Positions 9,387-18,079 of a DNA stretch of 35,363 nt are shown in pieces (position 1 is the stretch's first letter; each line of letters begins with the position of its first letter). Made by a program: the position numbers and the translations under genes. The notes below the pieces were generated by a model. The model was not told the DNA's origin. It saw nothing but the letters and a program-made list of their open reading frames with translations, and searched no databases. The stretch is from Dongia mobilis. Lineage in GTDB: Bacteria > Pseudomonadota > Alphaproteobacteria > Dongiales > Dongiaceae. The stretch is taken from assembly GCF_945906275.1 (NCBI RefSeq), contig NZ_CAMDRA010000016.1, positions 1-35,363 on the forward strand, written 5' to 3'.

Positions 9387-10481
9387 ATGCCGATCGAGAT
9401 CAACCCGACCATTCTCAAGAAGCTTGGCTACATCTTCTACAATTATGTGGCCGGCACCAATGCCGACAATGCCTTTGCCGGCACCGACAAGGCTGATTGG
9501 ATCCAGAGCTTCGGCGGACAGGATACTGTCCACGGGCTTGGCGGCAACGACAAGATTGAAGGTGGCGAGGGCAATGACGCTCTCTATGGCGACGCTGGCC
9601 ACGACGTGGTCTGGGGCGAGGCCGGCAATGACGCCCTCTATGGCGGCACCGGCAACGATGTCCTGGATGGCGGCATCGGCCATGACGTGTTGACTGGCGG
9701 CGACCATTTCGACCAGCTCTATGGCGGCGAAGGCAATGATTGGCTGTTCGGCTAGGGTGGCGATGACAGCCTGGTCGGTGACGAAGGCAACGACAAGCTG
9801 TTCGGCGACGAAGGCAATGATGGCCTGCATGGTGGCGACGGCAATGACGTGCTCTATGGCGCTGTCGGCAATGACACCCTCTATGGCGCCGGCGACAATG
9901 ACGAACTTTACGGCGGCGACGGCAACGACAAGCTCGATGGTGGCAGTGGCCATGACGAATTGTGGGGCGGTGCCGGCAACGACACCCTCTTCGGCGGTAA
10001 CGGCGATGACGAACTCCATGGTGAAGGTGATCATGATTCGCTCAGCGGTGGCGCCGGTAACGACAAGCTTTTCGGCGATGCCGGCAGCGACATTCTGAGC
10101 GGCGAAGATGGCAACGACACGATCTATGGTGGTGCCGGCAACGACATCATCGGTGGCGGCGATGGCGTCAACGCGATCTTTGCCGAGGATGGCGATGATT
10201 ACCTGATCTTTGACGGCATTCTCGACTATGCCTGGAGTGGCACAGGTCACGACAAGCTTGCTTTCTCCGTCGACGATTATGACGGCAAGGCGTCGATCAA
10301 CGATTTTGACCTTTGGGATGATACCCTGGTCTTCAATGGCTGGGCGGGCAATGTCGACATCGGCCAGACCGCCGGAGGTGATGTGCAATTCACCTTTGCC
10401 AATGGTGGGTCGGTCATCCTCACCAATGTTGACTATCAACAGGGCATGTCTCTCGACAGTTTCAACATTGAGTGGAACTAG
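9387..10481 (+). pseudogene. RTX (hemolysin-type calcium-binding repeat) protein, broken by in-frame TAG
   Basis: One continuous reading frame of 364 codons is interrupted only by a TAG at 9753-9755 (codon 123). Both sides are in the same frame and made of RTX nonapeptides (GGxGNDxLx), about 20 copies over residues 45-280. The stop replaces the variable residue in LFG-x-GGDDSL, so a single-base change from GAG or CAG explains it. After the repeats comes a beta-rich C-terminus ending [10 protein letters not shown], compatible with a type I secretion signal; there is no N-terminal signal peptide. Intact, it would be a secreted calcium-binding protein of unknown activity; no catalytic domain is visible. 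No type I transporter genes are nearby. Read error, recent inactivation or readthrough are all possible. Confidence 0.85.
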
Positions 10482-10547
10482 CTCCTGGCGTCGGAGACCC
10501 GCCTCGCGATCAGGTCCTTGGGGTGTGGACAACAGCTATCGAGTGAA

Positions 10548-10573
10548 GGGGCGCTGGCATCTGTCGGCGCCCC
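10548..10573 (+). terminator. Weak hairpin after the RTX gene
   Basis: GGGGCGCTG (10548-10556) pairs with CGGCGCCCC (10565-10573) at eight of nine positions. No T run follows, so it is a possible Rho-dependent or stability element only. Confidence 0.3.
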
Positions 10574-10630
10574 GCGTCCGTCTGACCTGATCTGCGCCGC
10601 AAACCCCTTTTGCATCAATGCCTTGTCTCG

Positions 10631-10647
10631 GCTAAGGAATCCTTAGC
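10631..10647. promoter_or_regulatory. 17-bp palindrome centred on a GANTC site
   Basis: GCTAAGGA-A-TCCTTAGC is a perfect inverted repeat with eight-base arms. Its centre contains GAATC, a CcrM methylation target in alphaproteobacteria. It lies 64 bp before the favoured start of the hybrid histidine kinase. A regulator operator sensitive to methylation is a plausible but unproven reading. Confidence 0.45.
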
Positions 10648-10710
10648 AACTTGAGCCCTAGACTCGCTTCCCCCCATCAGAGTGCGGTAAAGACCGGCAA
10701 GACAGGAGCG

Positions 10711-12693
10711 ATGCAGCAGGCCGACAAGAAGCGCCGTAATCCGGTCGTCCCGATGAGCGAAAGCGAAGAATCGGACTCGATTTTTCACGCCCTCTTCGAA
10801 CAGGCCTCGGTCGGTATCTGCTATTCCGACTTCGAAGGCGTCTTCATCCGTGTCAACCCGCGCTTCTGCGAGATCACGGGCTATGCGGCGATCGAGTTGA
10901 TCGGGCATAGCTTTGCCGAGATCACCCATCCCGACGACATTGCCATCGATGCGCGCCTGGGCAACGAACTGATTGCCGGGACACGCGGACCCTACACGCT
11001 GGAAAAACGCTATATCCGCAAGTCAGGTGAAATCGTCTGGGTCCGGATTACCGTGACGCTGGCGCGCACGCCGGACGGTGTGCCGCATCGCCTGGTTGGC
11101 GTGATCGAAGACATCAATCATATGATGCTGACCGAGCAGGCACTGCGCGCCAGCGAAACGCGCCTGCGGGAAGCACAGAATGTGGCGCGCCTTGCTTCCT
11201 ACGAAATCGATCATCGCGACGAATCGCGCATCTGGTCCGACGAGTTGTTTGCGATTCTCGAGATCGAGAACGCCGTCGCCAACCCCACATTCGAACTCTT
11301 CGAGCAGCGCGTACATCCGCAGGACCGCGCGCTCATCCAGAAGACCAGTGCCGAGGCGATTGCCAGCCGCGCGCCCTACGATCTGACGCACCGCCTTCTG
11401 ATGCCGGATGGCCGGCTCAAATATGTCGAAGTGCGCGGCCAGACCAGCTACGCCGAGGACGGCACGCCGCTGCGCTCCGTCGGCACGGTGCAGGATATCA
11501 CCAGCCGCAAGCAGGCCGAAATTGCCCTGCGCCAGGCCAAGGAAAGTGCCGAAAGCGCCAACCGCGCCAAGATGGATTTCCTGGCGAATATGAGCCACGA
11601 ACTGAGGACGCCGCTCAATGCGATTCTAGGGTACGCGCAACTCCTCGAAACCGAGCATGCGGGGCCTTTGCTCGCCAAGCAGCGCGAATATTTGCGCGAC
11701 ATCATGGCCGGCGGCCGGCATCTCCTCGAACTCATCCAGGACATTCTGGAACTGGCCAAGATCGATGCCGGCCGCATCGGCCTGAAGATCGAGCCGATCG
11801 ATGCGCTGGCGGTCATCGGCGACGCACTGCCGCTCATCGAGAGCATGGCGGCGGCGCGCGCCATCACGTTGCATGTGGCCAGGCCGGCAACGGGCCTGCC
11901 TCAGATGCTGGCCGACCGTGTGCGCTTGCGGCAGGTGTTTCTCAATCTGCTGAGCAACGCGATCAAGTACAACAAGCTGGGCGGCCGCGTCGACGTCACC
12001 TGCGTCGAGACGCGCCCCGGTTTCCTGCGAATCTCAGTGCGCGATACGGGCCTTGGCATCAAGCCGGAGCGGCAGGCGGAACTGTTCGTGCCCTTCAGCC
12101 GCCTGGGAGCCGAAACCATGGCGATCGAGGGGACAGGCATCGGCCTGTCCTTGACCAAGAAGCTGGTCGAACTGATGGGCGGCCGGATCGGCTATCAGAG
12201 CGTGGCAGATGAGGGGAGCACATTCTGGGTCGATCTGCCGATCGCCGGCCAGGGTCATGCGACTCCCATCGAACAGCCAGCATCCGCAGGTAACCAGGGC
12301 GAGCAGCCGGCCCAGGTCGCCAGCACATCGCGGATCACCCGGGAACAGCGACGCCTGCTCTATGTCGAGGACAATCCAGCCCATGTGCGGCTGATCGAAC
12401 GCGCCCTCGGCCAGATCCCAGCGGTGTCGCTCACCACCGTGCACACGGCCGAACTGGCCCTGGTTGCCATGCGCTCGATGGCGCCGAGCCTCATTCTCGT
12501 CGATCTTGGCGATCCCGACCCGCTGCGCCAGGAATCGCGCCGTCGGCTCCTCGCGGTGGCGGAACAGCGCCGGATTCCGGTGCTCGATCTCGGTGCCAAC
12601 CAGGCCGGCGAGCGCTCCAGCGGCGGCGGCGAGGCGGTGGATATTCCCCGCCTTCTCGCCGAAATCGAACGGCGCATCGGTATTTCCGGCTAA
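10711..12693 (+). CDS. Hybrid histidine kinase, PAS-PAS-HisKA-HATPase-degenerate receiver
   Basis: 660 residues, no membrane segments, so probably cytoplasmic. PAS domain 1 spans about 22-137 (ending VGVIEDINHM), PAS 2 about 160-266 (a PAC-like VGTVQDITSRKQAE), the dimerisation helix carries MSHELRTPLNAILG with phospho-acceptor His296, and the ATPase has the N box NLLSNAIKY (Asn416), DTGLGI and GTGIGLSL. The C-terminal receiver (547-658) keeps the acidic pair Glu553/Asp554 and Asp598, but the Thr/Ser position is DLG and the conserved Lys is absent. I favour the ATG at 10711, which has AGGAG immediately upstream though tightly spaced; a TTG at 10651 and an ATG at 10753 are alternatives. No partner regulator is adjacent. 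The signal is unknown. Confidence 0.88.
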   Translation: MQQADKKRRNPVVPMSESEESDSIFHALFEQASVGICYSDFEGVFIRVNPRFCEITGYAAIELIGHSFAEITHPDDIAIDARLGNELIAGTRGPYTLEKRYIRKSGEIVWVRITVTLARTPDGVPHRLVGVIEDINHMMLTEQALRASETRLREAQNVARLASYEIDHRDESRIWSDELFAILEIENAVANPTFELFEQRVHPQDRALIQKTSAEAIASRAPYDLTHRLLMPDGRLKYVEVRGQTSYAEDGTPLRSVGTVQDITSRKQAEIALRQAKESAESANRAKMDFLANMSHELRTPLNAILGYAQLLETEHAGPLLAKQREYLRDIMAGGRHLLELIQDILELAKIDAGRIGLKIEPIDALAVIGDALPLIESMAAARAITLHVARPATGLPQMLADRVRLRQVFLNLLSNAIKYNKLGGRVDVTCVETRPGFLRISVRDTGLGIKPERQAELFVPFSRLGAETMAIEGTGIGLSLTKKLVELMGGRIGYQSVADEGSTFWVDLPIAGQGHATPIEQPASAGNQGEQPAQVASTSRITREQRRLLYVEDNPAHVRLIERALGQIPAVSLTTVHTAELALVAMRSMAPSLILVDLGDPDPLRQESRRRLLAVAEQRRIPVLDLGANQAGERSSGGGEAVDIPRLLAEIERRIGISG

Positions 12694-12796
12694 ACCCCGC
12701 TTCCGCTGACGGAAATGCGGTGACGGTGGCAATTCCGCCCCTGCCGTCCTATATCTTTAAAAACCTGATCATTCGCCGCATGCGGAGCTTAGACCG

Positions 12797-14230
12797 ATGT
12801 CCAATCTCGCCACCACCGACCAGCTGTTTTTCGAACGCGCCGGCCTTGACCGGGGCAAGATAGAGACCCTGGTCGGCGATGCCCTCAACGGAGCCGACGA
12901 TGGCGAGCTCTATCTCGAATACGAGCAGTCCGAAGGACTGTCATTCGATGACGGGCGGCTCAAGAGCGCCAGCTTTGATACTACCCAGGGGTTCGGGCTA
13001 CGCGCCATTGCTGGTGAAATCTCCGGCTATGCTCATGCCAGCGACCTCTCCGAAGCGGCGCTTGCCCGCGCTGCGCAGACCGTAAAGGCGGTCCATGCCG
13101 GGCATAACGGTGCCCTTGACGTAGGCCCGGTCGGCACCAACCGCCAACTCTACGCTCCGGACAATCCGCTCGGTCTGCTGCCGTTCGAGCGGAAGGTGAA
13201 GTTGCTGGAGGAAATCGACGCCTATGCCCGTGCCAAGGACGCACGCGTCCGGCAGGTGATGTGCTCGATCTCCGGCTCCTGGTCGGCAATCCAGATCATC
13301 CGTGGCGATGGCCAGCGGATGGCCGATGTTCGCCCACTGGTGCGCCTCAATATCTCGGTCATGGTGGAACAGGACGGTCGCATGGAGACCGGTTCCTTCG
13401 GCTCCGGCGGTCGCGTTACCTATGACGGCGTGGTCGATCCAGCCCATTGGCAAGCGGGCGCTGATGAAGCGCTGCGCCAGGCCATCGTCAACCTGGGCTC
13501 GATCCCGGCTCCCGCCGGCGAAATGCCGGTGGTGCTTGGGCCAGGCTGGCCGGGCATCCTGCTCCATGAAGCCATCGGCCATGGCCTTGAGGGAGATTTC
13601 AACCGGAAGAAGACCTCGGCCTTTGCTGGGCTGATGGGCAGCCGCATCGCAGCGCCCGGTGTCACGGTCGTGGACGATGGCACGCTCACGGACCGGCGCG
13701 GCTCGCTCACCATCGATGATGAGGGGACACCCACGCAATGCACGACCTTGATCGAGGACGGCATTCTCAAAGGTTATCTTCAGGACCGGCAGAATGCGCG
13801 GTTGATGGGGATGAAGCCGACGGGCAATGGTAGGCGCCAGAGCTTCGCCCACAATCCGATGCCGCGCATGACCAATACCATCATGCTGAACGGCAAGCAC
13901 GCCCCTGAGGACGTCCTCGCTTCGGTCAAGAAGGGCCTCTATGCGGTCAATTTCGGCGGTGGTCAGGTCGATATCACCTCGGGCAAGTTCGTGTTCTCGG
14001 CGTCCGAAGCCTATCTCATTGAAGATGGCAAGATCGGCCCGGCCGTGAAGGGGGCGACTCTCATTGGCAATGGACCGGACGTGTTGACCAAGGTTGGCAT
14101 GATCGGCAACGACATGAAGCTTGATACCGGTGTCGGAACCTGCGGCAAGGAGGGCCAGGGGGTCCCGGTCGGTGTCGGCCAGCCGACCCTGCGTATCGAC
14201 GCCCTGACCGTTGGTGGGACAGCAGCATAG
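12797..14230 (+). CDS. tldD: Metalloprotease TldD
   Basis: A full-length 477-residue protein of the TldD/PmbA family. The zinc motif HEAIGH lies at 257-262, followed by GLEGDFNRKKTSAF; other TldD signatures are RRQSFAHNPMPRMTNT, the YAVNFGGGQVDITSGKFVFSASEAYLIEDGKIG stretch, and the C-terminal GKEGQGVPVGVGQPTLRIDALTVGG. With TldE/PmbA it forms a protease cutting unfolded peptides, known from microcin B17 maturation and CcdA degradation. Its pmbA partner is not in this window, which is usual. It starts 103 bases after the kinase gene. Confidence 0.96.
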   Translation: MSNLATTDQLFFERAGLDRGKIETLVGDALNGADDGELYLEYEQSEGLSFDDGRLKSASFDTTQGFGLRAIAGEISGYAHASDLSEAALARAAQTVKAVHAGHNGALDVGPVGTNRQLYAPDNPLGLLPFERKVKLLEEIDAYARAKDARVRQVMCSISGSWSAIQIIRGDGQRMADVRPLVRLNISVMVEQDGRMETGSFGSGGRVTYDGVVDPAHWQAGADEALRQAIVNLGSIPAPAGEMPVVLGPGWPGILLHEAIGHGLEGDFNRKKTSAFAGLMGSRIAAPGVTVVDDGTLTDRRGSLTIDDEGTPTQCTTLIEDGILKGYLQDRQNARLMGMKPTGNGRRQSFAHNPMPRMTNTIMLNGKHAPEDVLASVKKGLYAVNFGGGQVDITSGKFVFSASEAYLIEDGKIGPAVKGATLIGNGPDVLTKVGMIGNDMKLDTGVGTCGKEGQGVPVGVGQPTLRIDALTVGGTAA

Positions 14231-14310
14231 TCGGGTCGAGGCGCGAACCCTTGCTCTTCTCAATCTGGAGTGGCATCAACGTCTGAGACGCTACCAAGCC
14301 CAGGCCCAAG

Positions 14311-15039
14311 ATGGACTCGCCCACCTACCAGCGCAACGACGCGCTCAACTCCGGCATGTTCGTGCCGGAATCACGCTTTGGCATCTGGTTTCTGAAGACC
14401 GAAACCTGGGCTGTCCACGTGCTCAAGCGGGCGTTGAGTGATCTTGAGTGCCTGGTCCTGGATCGCCAGCCCCGCTATGCGACCATCGTCGATGTCGGCT
14501 GCGGTCGTGGCCGCTCCTTCAGGCTGCTGCAGGAGTGCTTTCGCCCGACTCGCATGATCGGCATCGATGTCGATGGTGCGATGCTCAAGATCGCGGCTTT
14601 GGAAACGGCGCAGGAAGGGCTCGTCATCGAGTTCCAGCAGACCACCTCGTCGCGGTTGATGCTGCCAGACGAATCCGTCGACATGATTTTCTGCCACCAG
14701 ACATTCCATCATCTAATGGACCAGGAAGAAGCGCTGGCGGAGTTTCATCGCGTGCTGAAGCCTGGCGGCCTGTTCCTGTTCGCGGAATCAACCCGGAAGT
14801 ACATTCACTCGCCCATGATCCGCCTGCTGTTCCGCCATCCGATGGATGTGCAGCGGACAGCGGAAGAACATCTCGCCATGATTCGGGATGCTGGATTCGA
14901 CGTGCCGGCGCGTTCGATCTCCTATCCCTATCTGTGGTGGAGTCGCAACGATCTGGGCCTGCTTGAACGCTGGTTCGGAATTCAACCAGCGAAGGAGCGC
15001 GAGGAAACACTGCTCAACTGCGTCGCTGTGAGGCGCTAA
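14311..15039 (+). CDS. Class I SAM-dependent methyltransferase
   Basis: 242 residues with motif I VDVGCGRGRSF (about 61-71), acidic loop GIDVDGAML (about 84-92), motif II-like DMIFCHQTFHHLMD and motif III LKPGGLFLFAEST, the standard Rossmann methyltransferase order. The substrate cannot be read from sequence; the FHHL and GLFLFAES segments resemble small-molecule and ubiquinone/lipid methyltransferases more than RNA enzymes. It starts 80 bases after tldD with a poor ribosome binding site, so it may be cotranscribed. Confidence 0.85.
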   Translation: MDSPTYQRNDALNSGMFVPESRFGIWFLKTETWAVHVLKRALSDLECLVLDRQPRYATIVDVGCGRGRSFRLLQECFRPTRMIGIDVDGAMLKIAALETAQEGLVIEFQQTTSSRLMLPDESVDMIFCHQTFHHLMDQEEALAEFHRVLKPGGLFLFAESTRKYIHSPMIRLLFRHPMDVQRTAEEHLAMIRDAGFDVPARSISYPYLWWSRNDLGLLERWFGIQPAKEREETLLNCVAVRR

Positions 15040-15054
15040 GGTAGATGTTGCGCT

Positions 15055-15525
15055 TTAGGGCAGACTGATTTTTTCCGGATCGGTGTTGAAATCGAGATCC
15101 ATTAGGCGCCAGCCATCGTCGAACTTCATCAGAGAACAGCGATAGAACAATGAAGTTTCGCCAACCACGACGACGCGCCATACATTTGAAAGCGCCTCAT
15201 TGTAACGCTTTTCAATCAAGAATTTGTCAAACTTCCAGTCCCCGGAATCAGTGAAGGCGGTCAACTGCGCCATTGCAACTGAAGCCACCTGCGTCTGCAA
15301 CCGGCCCTTTGAAGCGGCAATCACAAAGGCAAGCGCTTCGTTCTCGCTTCTCTTGCTTAGCTGCTCGCCGAAGGACTCGCACCAAGCATTTGGGTCGGAG
15401 ATTTCCTCGGCTCGCGCTGTCGAGATATCTGCCCCTCCGGCGATTCCCAATGTGAACAGCAATGCAAGACAGGATATGGTCCAGATTGACCTTGAGGATG
15501 GCATGGGGCTGTTCTCATTTTTCAC
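15055..15525 (-). CDS. Small secreted protein of unknown function
   Basis: 156 residues from a GTG at 15525, or 149 from an ATG at 15504; neither has a strong ribosome binding site. A Sec signal peptide is clear (SIWTISCLALLFTLGIAGGA, cleavage likely after STARA). The mature part contains WCESFGEQLSKRSENEALAFVIAASKG, FDKFLIEKRYNEAL and a WRVVVVGETSLFYRCSLMKFDDGWRLMDLDFNTDPE ending, a cystatin- or NTF2-like alternation of helix and strands. I do not recognise a named family. Two cysteines in the mature part could form a periplasmic disulfide. It is visibly AT-richer than its neighbours and sits alone between convergent and tandem genes, a possible acquisition. Confidence 0.7.
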   Translation of the reverse strand: MKNENSPMPSSRSIWTISCLALLFTLGIAGGADISTARAEEISDPNAWCESFGEQLSKRSENEALAFVIAASKGRLQTQVASVAMAQLTAFTDSGDWKFDKFLIEKRYNEALSNVWRVVVVGETSLFYRCSLMKFDDGWRLMDLDFNTDPEKISLP

Positions 15526-15588
15526 TTGCGATGATCAAACATATACAGCCAAAAGTCTCGGGGCAAGCTGCGTCGAGGCTTGGACTTG

Positions 15589-16512
15589 CTACCGCACTCG
15601 CCGCAATTGTGGCGCCACCAGCACCAGGAACAGGGCGAAGACGACGAGGGCAAGGGACATGATTTCATCCCAGCCAATCGGATCGCCGGTAATCATGGCC
15701 GATGAGATGATGCCGACCACAGGGATCGCCAGAGTGCCGATCGCAGCCACGACGGCAGGATAGAGGGCAACGACCCGAAACCAGGCCCAGTGGCAGAACA
15801 CCATCGGGATGAGGGCCGCGTAGGCGACCGCCCACCAGCCAAGAGAACTGACAGCGGCCGGATCAAAATCATGATCGAAAATGAGGGCGCCGAGGAAAAT
15901 CGGCGCGCCACCCAGCAGCATCTGCCAGGCGACCAGGGACGTGGTCGGCATCGAATAGCGGTGTGTCTTCAAGGCAACGGTGCCGAAGGCCCAGCAGATG
16001 GCGGCCAGGATCATGAAGACGGGGCCGAGCGGCGTTGCACTGAGATTGGCCCAGTCCGGCACGATGAGGACGAGGAGGCCGATCATGCCGACGCCAAGAC
16101 CCGCGAGACGCAACCCATCGATCTTTTCATTGAGCCAGATCGCCGCAATGGGGGCGGCCCAAAGCGGCATGGTGAAAGCGAGGATCGAGGCGCGTCCGGG
16201 CAGCATGTGCATGACGCCGAGTGCCGAAAAGAGATGCCAGCCGGTGATGTTGCCAAGCGCTGCAATGAGCAGCGGTTGCAGATCCTTGCGCGGGATGCGC
16301 AGCGGCAGCCTTGCCGCAGCGGCGATGGCGAAGAGCCCGCCCGCACCCGCCAGCAGACAGATGGTGCGGAACGCCCAGACCGGCACTTCATTGACCGACA
16401 GTTTGATCGCCGGCCAGTTGACGCCCCAGAACAGGGTGATGAGCGCCAGCAGGACGAGGCCCGTGGCGTCGTTGTCAGCGCGCGCACCTGCTGGCTTGGT
16501 TTGATTAGTCAT
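15589..16512 (-). CDS. EamA/DMT-family transporter
   Basis: 307 residues with about ten hydrophobic helices in two EamA repeats (roughly 17-150 and 165-300). The first opens LVLLALITLFWGVNWPAIKLSV, with RTICLLAGAGG; the second has GPVFMILAAICWAFGTVALK and ends with a Glu-containing loop before the last helix. The drug/metabolite superfamily exports amino acids or metabolites. Its ATG overlaps the stop of the DUF1289 gene (TGATG), placing it third in an operon with diaminopropionate ammonia-lyase, so export or uptake of an amino acid or related amine is a reasonable guess. Confidence 0.88.
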   Translation of the reverse strand: MTNQTKPAGARADNDATGLVLLALITLFWGVNWPAIKLSVNEVPVWAFRTICLLAGAGGLFAIAAAARLPLRIPRKDLQPLLIAALGNITGWHLFSALGVMHMLPGRASILAFTMPLWAAPIAAIWLNEKIDGLRLAGLGVGMIGLLVLIVPDWANLSATPLGPVFMILAAICWAFGTVALKTHRYSMPTTSLVAWQMLLGGAPIFLGALIFDHDFDPAAVSSLGWWAVAYAALIPMVFCHWAWFRVVALYPAVVAAIGTLAIPVVGIISSAMITGDPIGWDEIMSLALVVFALFLVLVAPQLRRVR

Positions 16513-16790
16513 CAGGAGGCCGCTTTCGCGCGGCGCTCTTTGATCCGTGCCAGGATTGCGTTGCGGTCATCGGGGCTGGAGATGATCCAGTCGCGGATCT
16601 CGTCGATGGTGCGGGTGCAGCCCACGCAATAGCCGGTCATCGGATCCATCTGGCAAACGCTGATGCAGGGCGAGGGCGGGCCGGACGCCAGCATGCGCAT
16701 GCGTTCTTCCCGGCGCTGCTGGCGGGCGAGCTTGTCCTGCATCAGGCGGCGGCCTTCAGCCTGGCCCTTCTGCGCGAGATCGTCGCTCAT
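16512..16790 (-). CDS. DUF1289 cysteine-rich small protein
   Basis: 92 residues. A charged helical N-terminus (about 1-35) precedes the DUF1289 core [29 protein letters not shown] with four cysteines (C-x3-C-x8-C-x2-C), probably binding a metal or Fe-S cluster. The function of the family is not known. It overlaps both neighbours by one to four bases (ATGA from dpaL, TGATG to the transporter), so all three are translated together. Confidence 0.9.
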   Translation of the reverse strand: MSDDLAQKGQAEGRRLMQDKLARQQRREERMRMLASGPPSPCISVCQMDPMTGYCVGCTRTIDEIRDWIISSPDDRNAILARIKERRAKAAS

Positions 16791-18007
16791 GCCGCCATCA
16801 CTTCTTCCGGTGTTTGGCCGACCAGCCTGGCATAGAGCACCGGGTCGGTGGCGCCTTCACTGCCGATGACAAGAACCTTGGAGTTCCTGTTGAGCAGCAG
16901 CGTGGCGCGTGCGGCGGGATCGACGGCGGCGGCGATCAGCCCGGCCAGGCCACCAACGCCCGCCTCGCCACCCACGACCTTGGCATCGGCACCATTGCCG
17001 GCGGCCAGCGCCTTCATCGCAAACACCGCCGCGTCATCCGGCACGGTCATGAAGGCAAAGCTCGCTTTGTCGAGCAGGGTCCATGCCAGCGGCGAAACTT
17101 CACCGCAGGCAAGGCCCGCCATCAGCGTATCCAGCTTGCCGGTGACGGCGGTGGGCTTGCCGGCTTGGGCACTTACGAAGTGGCAAGCAGCCTTTTCCGG
17201 CTCGACGACCACGATCTTGGGTCGCAAGGCATCCAACTCCAGCCACAGGTAACCGGCAACAGCTGCCGGCAGTCCGCCGACACCAGCCTGGATAAAGACA
17301 TGCGTGACATCCTCATGCGCCGGCAACTGTGCCATCACCTCATCCATCATCACGCCATAGCCATGCATGACGTGGCGCGGGATCTCCTGATAGCCGTCCC
17401 AGGTAGTATCGGAAATCACCTGCCAGCCATTCTTTGCGGCATCCGCGGCACATGCGCGGACCGAGGCGTCATAATTGTCCGGGATGCGTCGCATCTCTGC
17501 GCCGAACGCGGCAATGGCACTCTCGCGCCCGACGCTGACACCGGCATGGATGTAGATGACGGCGCGACAGCCGAACAGCTTGGCGCCCCAGGCGACGGAT
17601 TTCCCGTGATTGCCGTCGGTCGCAGTGCTCACCGTGATGTCCTTGGTGCGGTCGCGGTACTTGCCGGCAAGCAGGTCGGCAAGGGTGACGTCGCCACCCA
17701 GCCTGTCCTGCAGGTGGCGGAGCACAGCATAGGCGCCACCCACTGCCTTGAAGGCGCCCAGGCCGAAGCGCGTGCTCTCGTCCTTATAGAAGATGCGACC
17801 CACCCCGAGTTTTTCAGCCAATCCATCGAGGCAGCGCAGGCTTGTCGGCTGATAGCCGGGCCAGGCCTTGATCTCGGCGCAGGCACGGGCAAAACCAGCC
17901 GCGTCGACCACGCCGGGGGCGGCCCGTTCCAGGCTGTCTTCGGCCGGGCTGAGGCGCGGATTGACGAAAATCTGCGCGGGCAAGTGAGGCGGTTTCCATT
18001 CGGTCAT
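16787..18007 (-). CDS. dpaL: Diaminopropionate ammonia-lyase
   Basis: A 406-residue fold-type II PLP enzyme. [22 protein letters not shown] carries the Schiff-base Lys87; [43 protein letters not shown] and [15 protein letters not shown] match diaminopropionate ammonia-lyase (YgeX) rather than threonine deaminase. It converts 2,3-diaminopropionate to pyruvate and two ammonia, breaking down a toxic non-protein amino acid. I choose the ATG at 18007; a TTG six codons upstream is weaker. First gene of an operon with DUF1289 and an EamA transporter. Confidence 0.93.
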   Translation of the reverse strand: MTEWKPPHLPAQIFVNPRLSPAEDSLERAAPGVVDAAGFARACAEIKAWPGYQPTSLRCLDGLAEKLGVGRIFYKDESTRFGLGAFKAVGGAYAVLRHLQDRLGGDVTLADLLAGKYRDRTKDITVSTATDGNHGKSVAWGAKLFGCRAVIYIHAGVSVGRESAIAAFGAEMRRIPDNYDASVRACAADAAKNGWQVISDTTWDGYQEIPRHVMHGYGVMMDEVMAQLPAHEDVTHVFIQAGVGGLPAAVAGYLWLELDALRPKIVVVEPEKAACHFVSAQAGKPTAVTGKLDTLMAGLACGEVSPLAWTLLDKASFAFMTVPDDAAVFAMKALAAGNGADAKVVGGEAGVGGLAGLIAAAVDPAARATLLLNRNSKVLVIGSEGATDPVLYARLVGQTPEEVMAA

Positions 18008-18079
18008 GGCTGCGACTATTATCAAACCGCCGGTTCTTAATCAAACCCGCCCGGCACTTGCTACCTATGTGGGAGCTGC

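Noticed and set aside
9276-9755. Separate 159-residue RTX gene with a TTG start
   Set aside because: The residues before 9387 have no RTX character; GGGGGAAA supports the ATG at 9387, and the frame continues past the TAG as the same repeat protein.
16814-18040. Long plus-strand open frame over dpaL
   Set aside because: Antisense shadow of a well-recognised PLP enzyme; no domain recognised.
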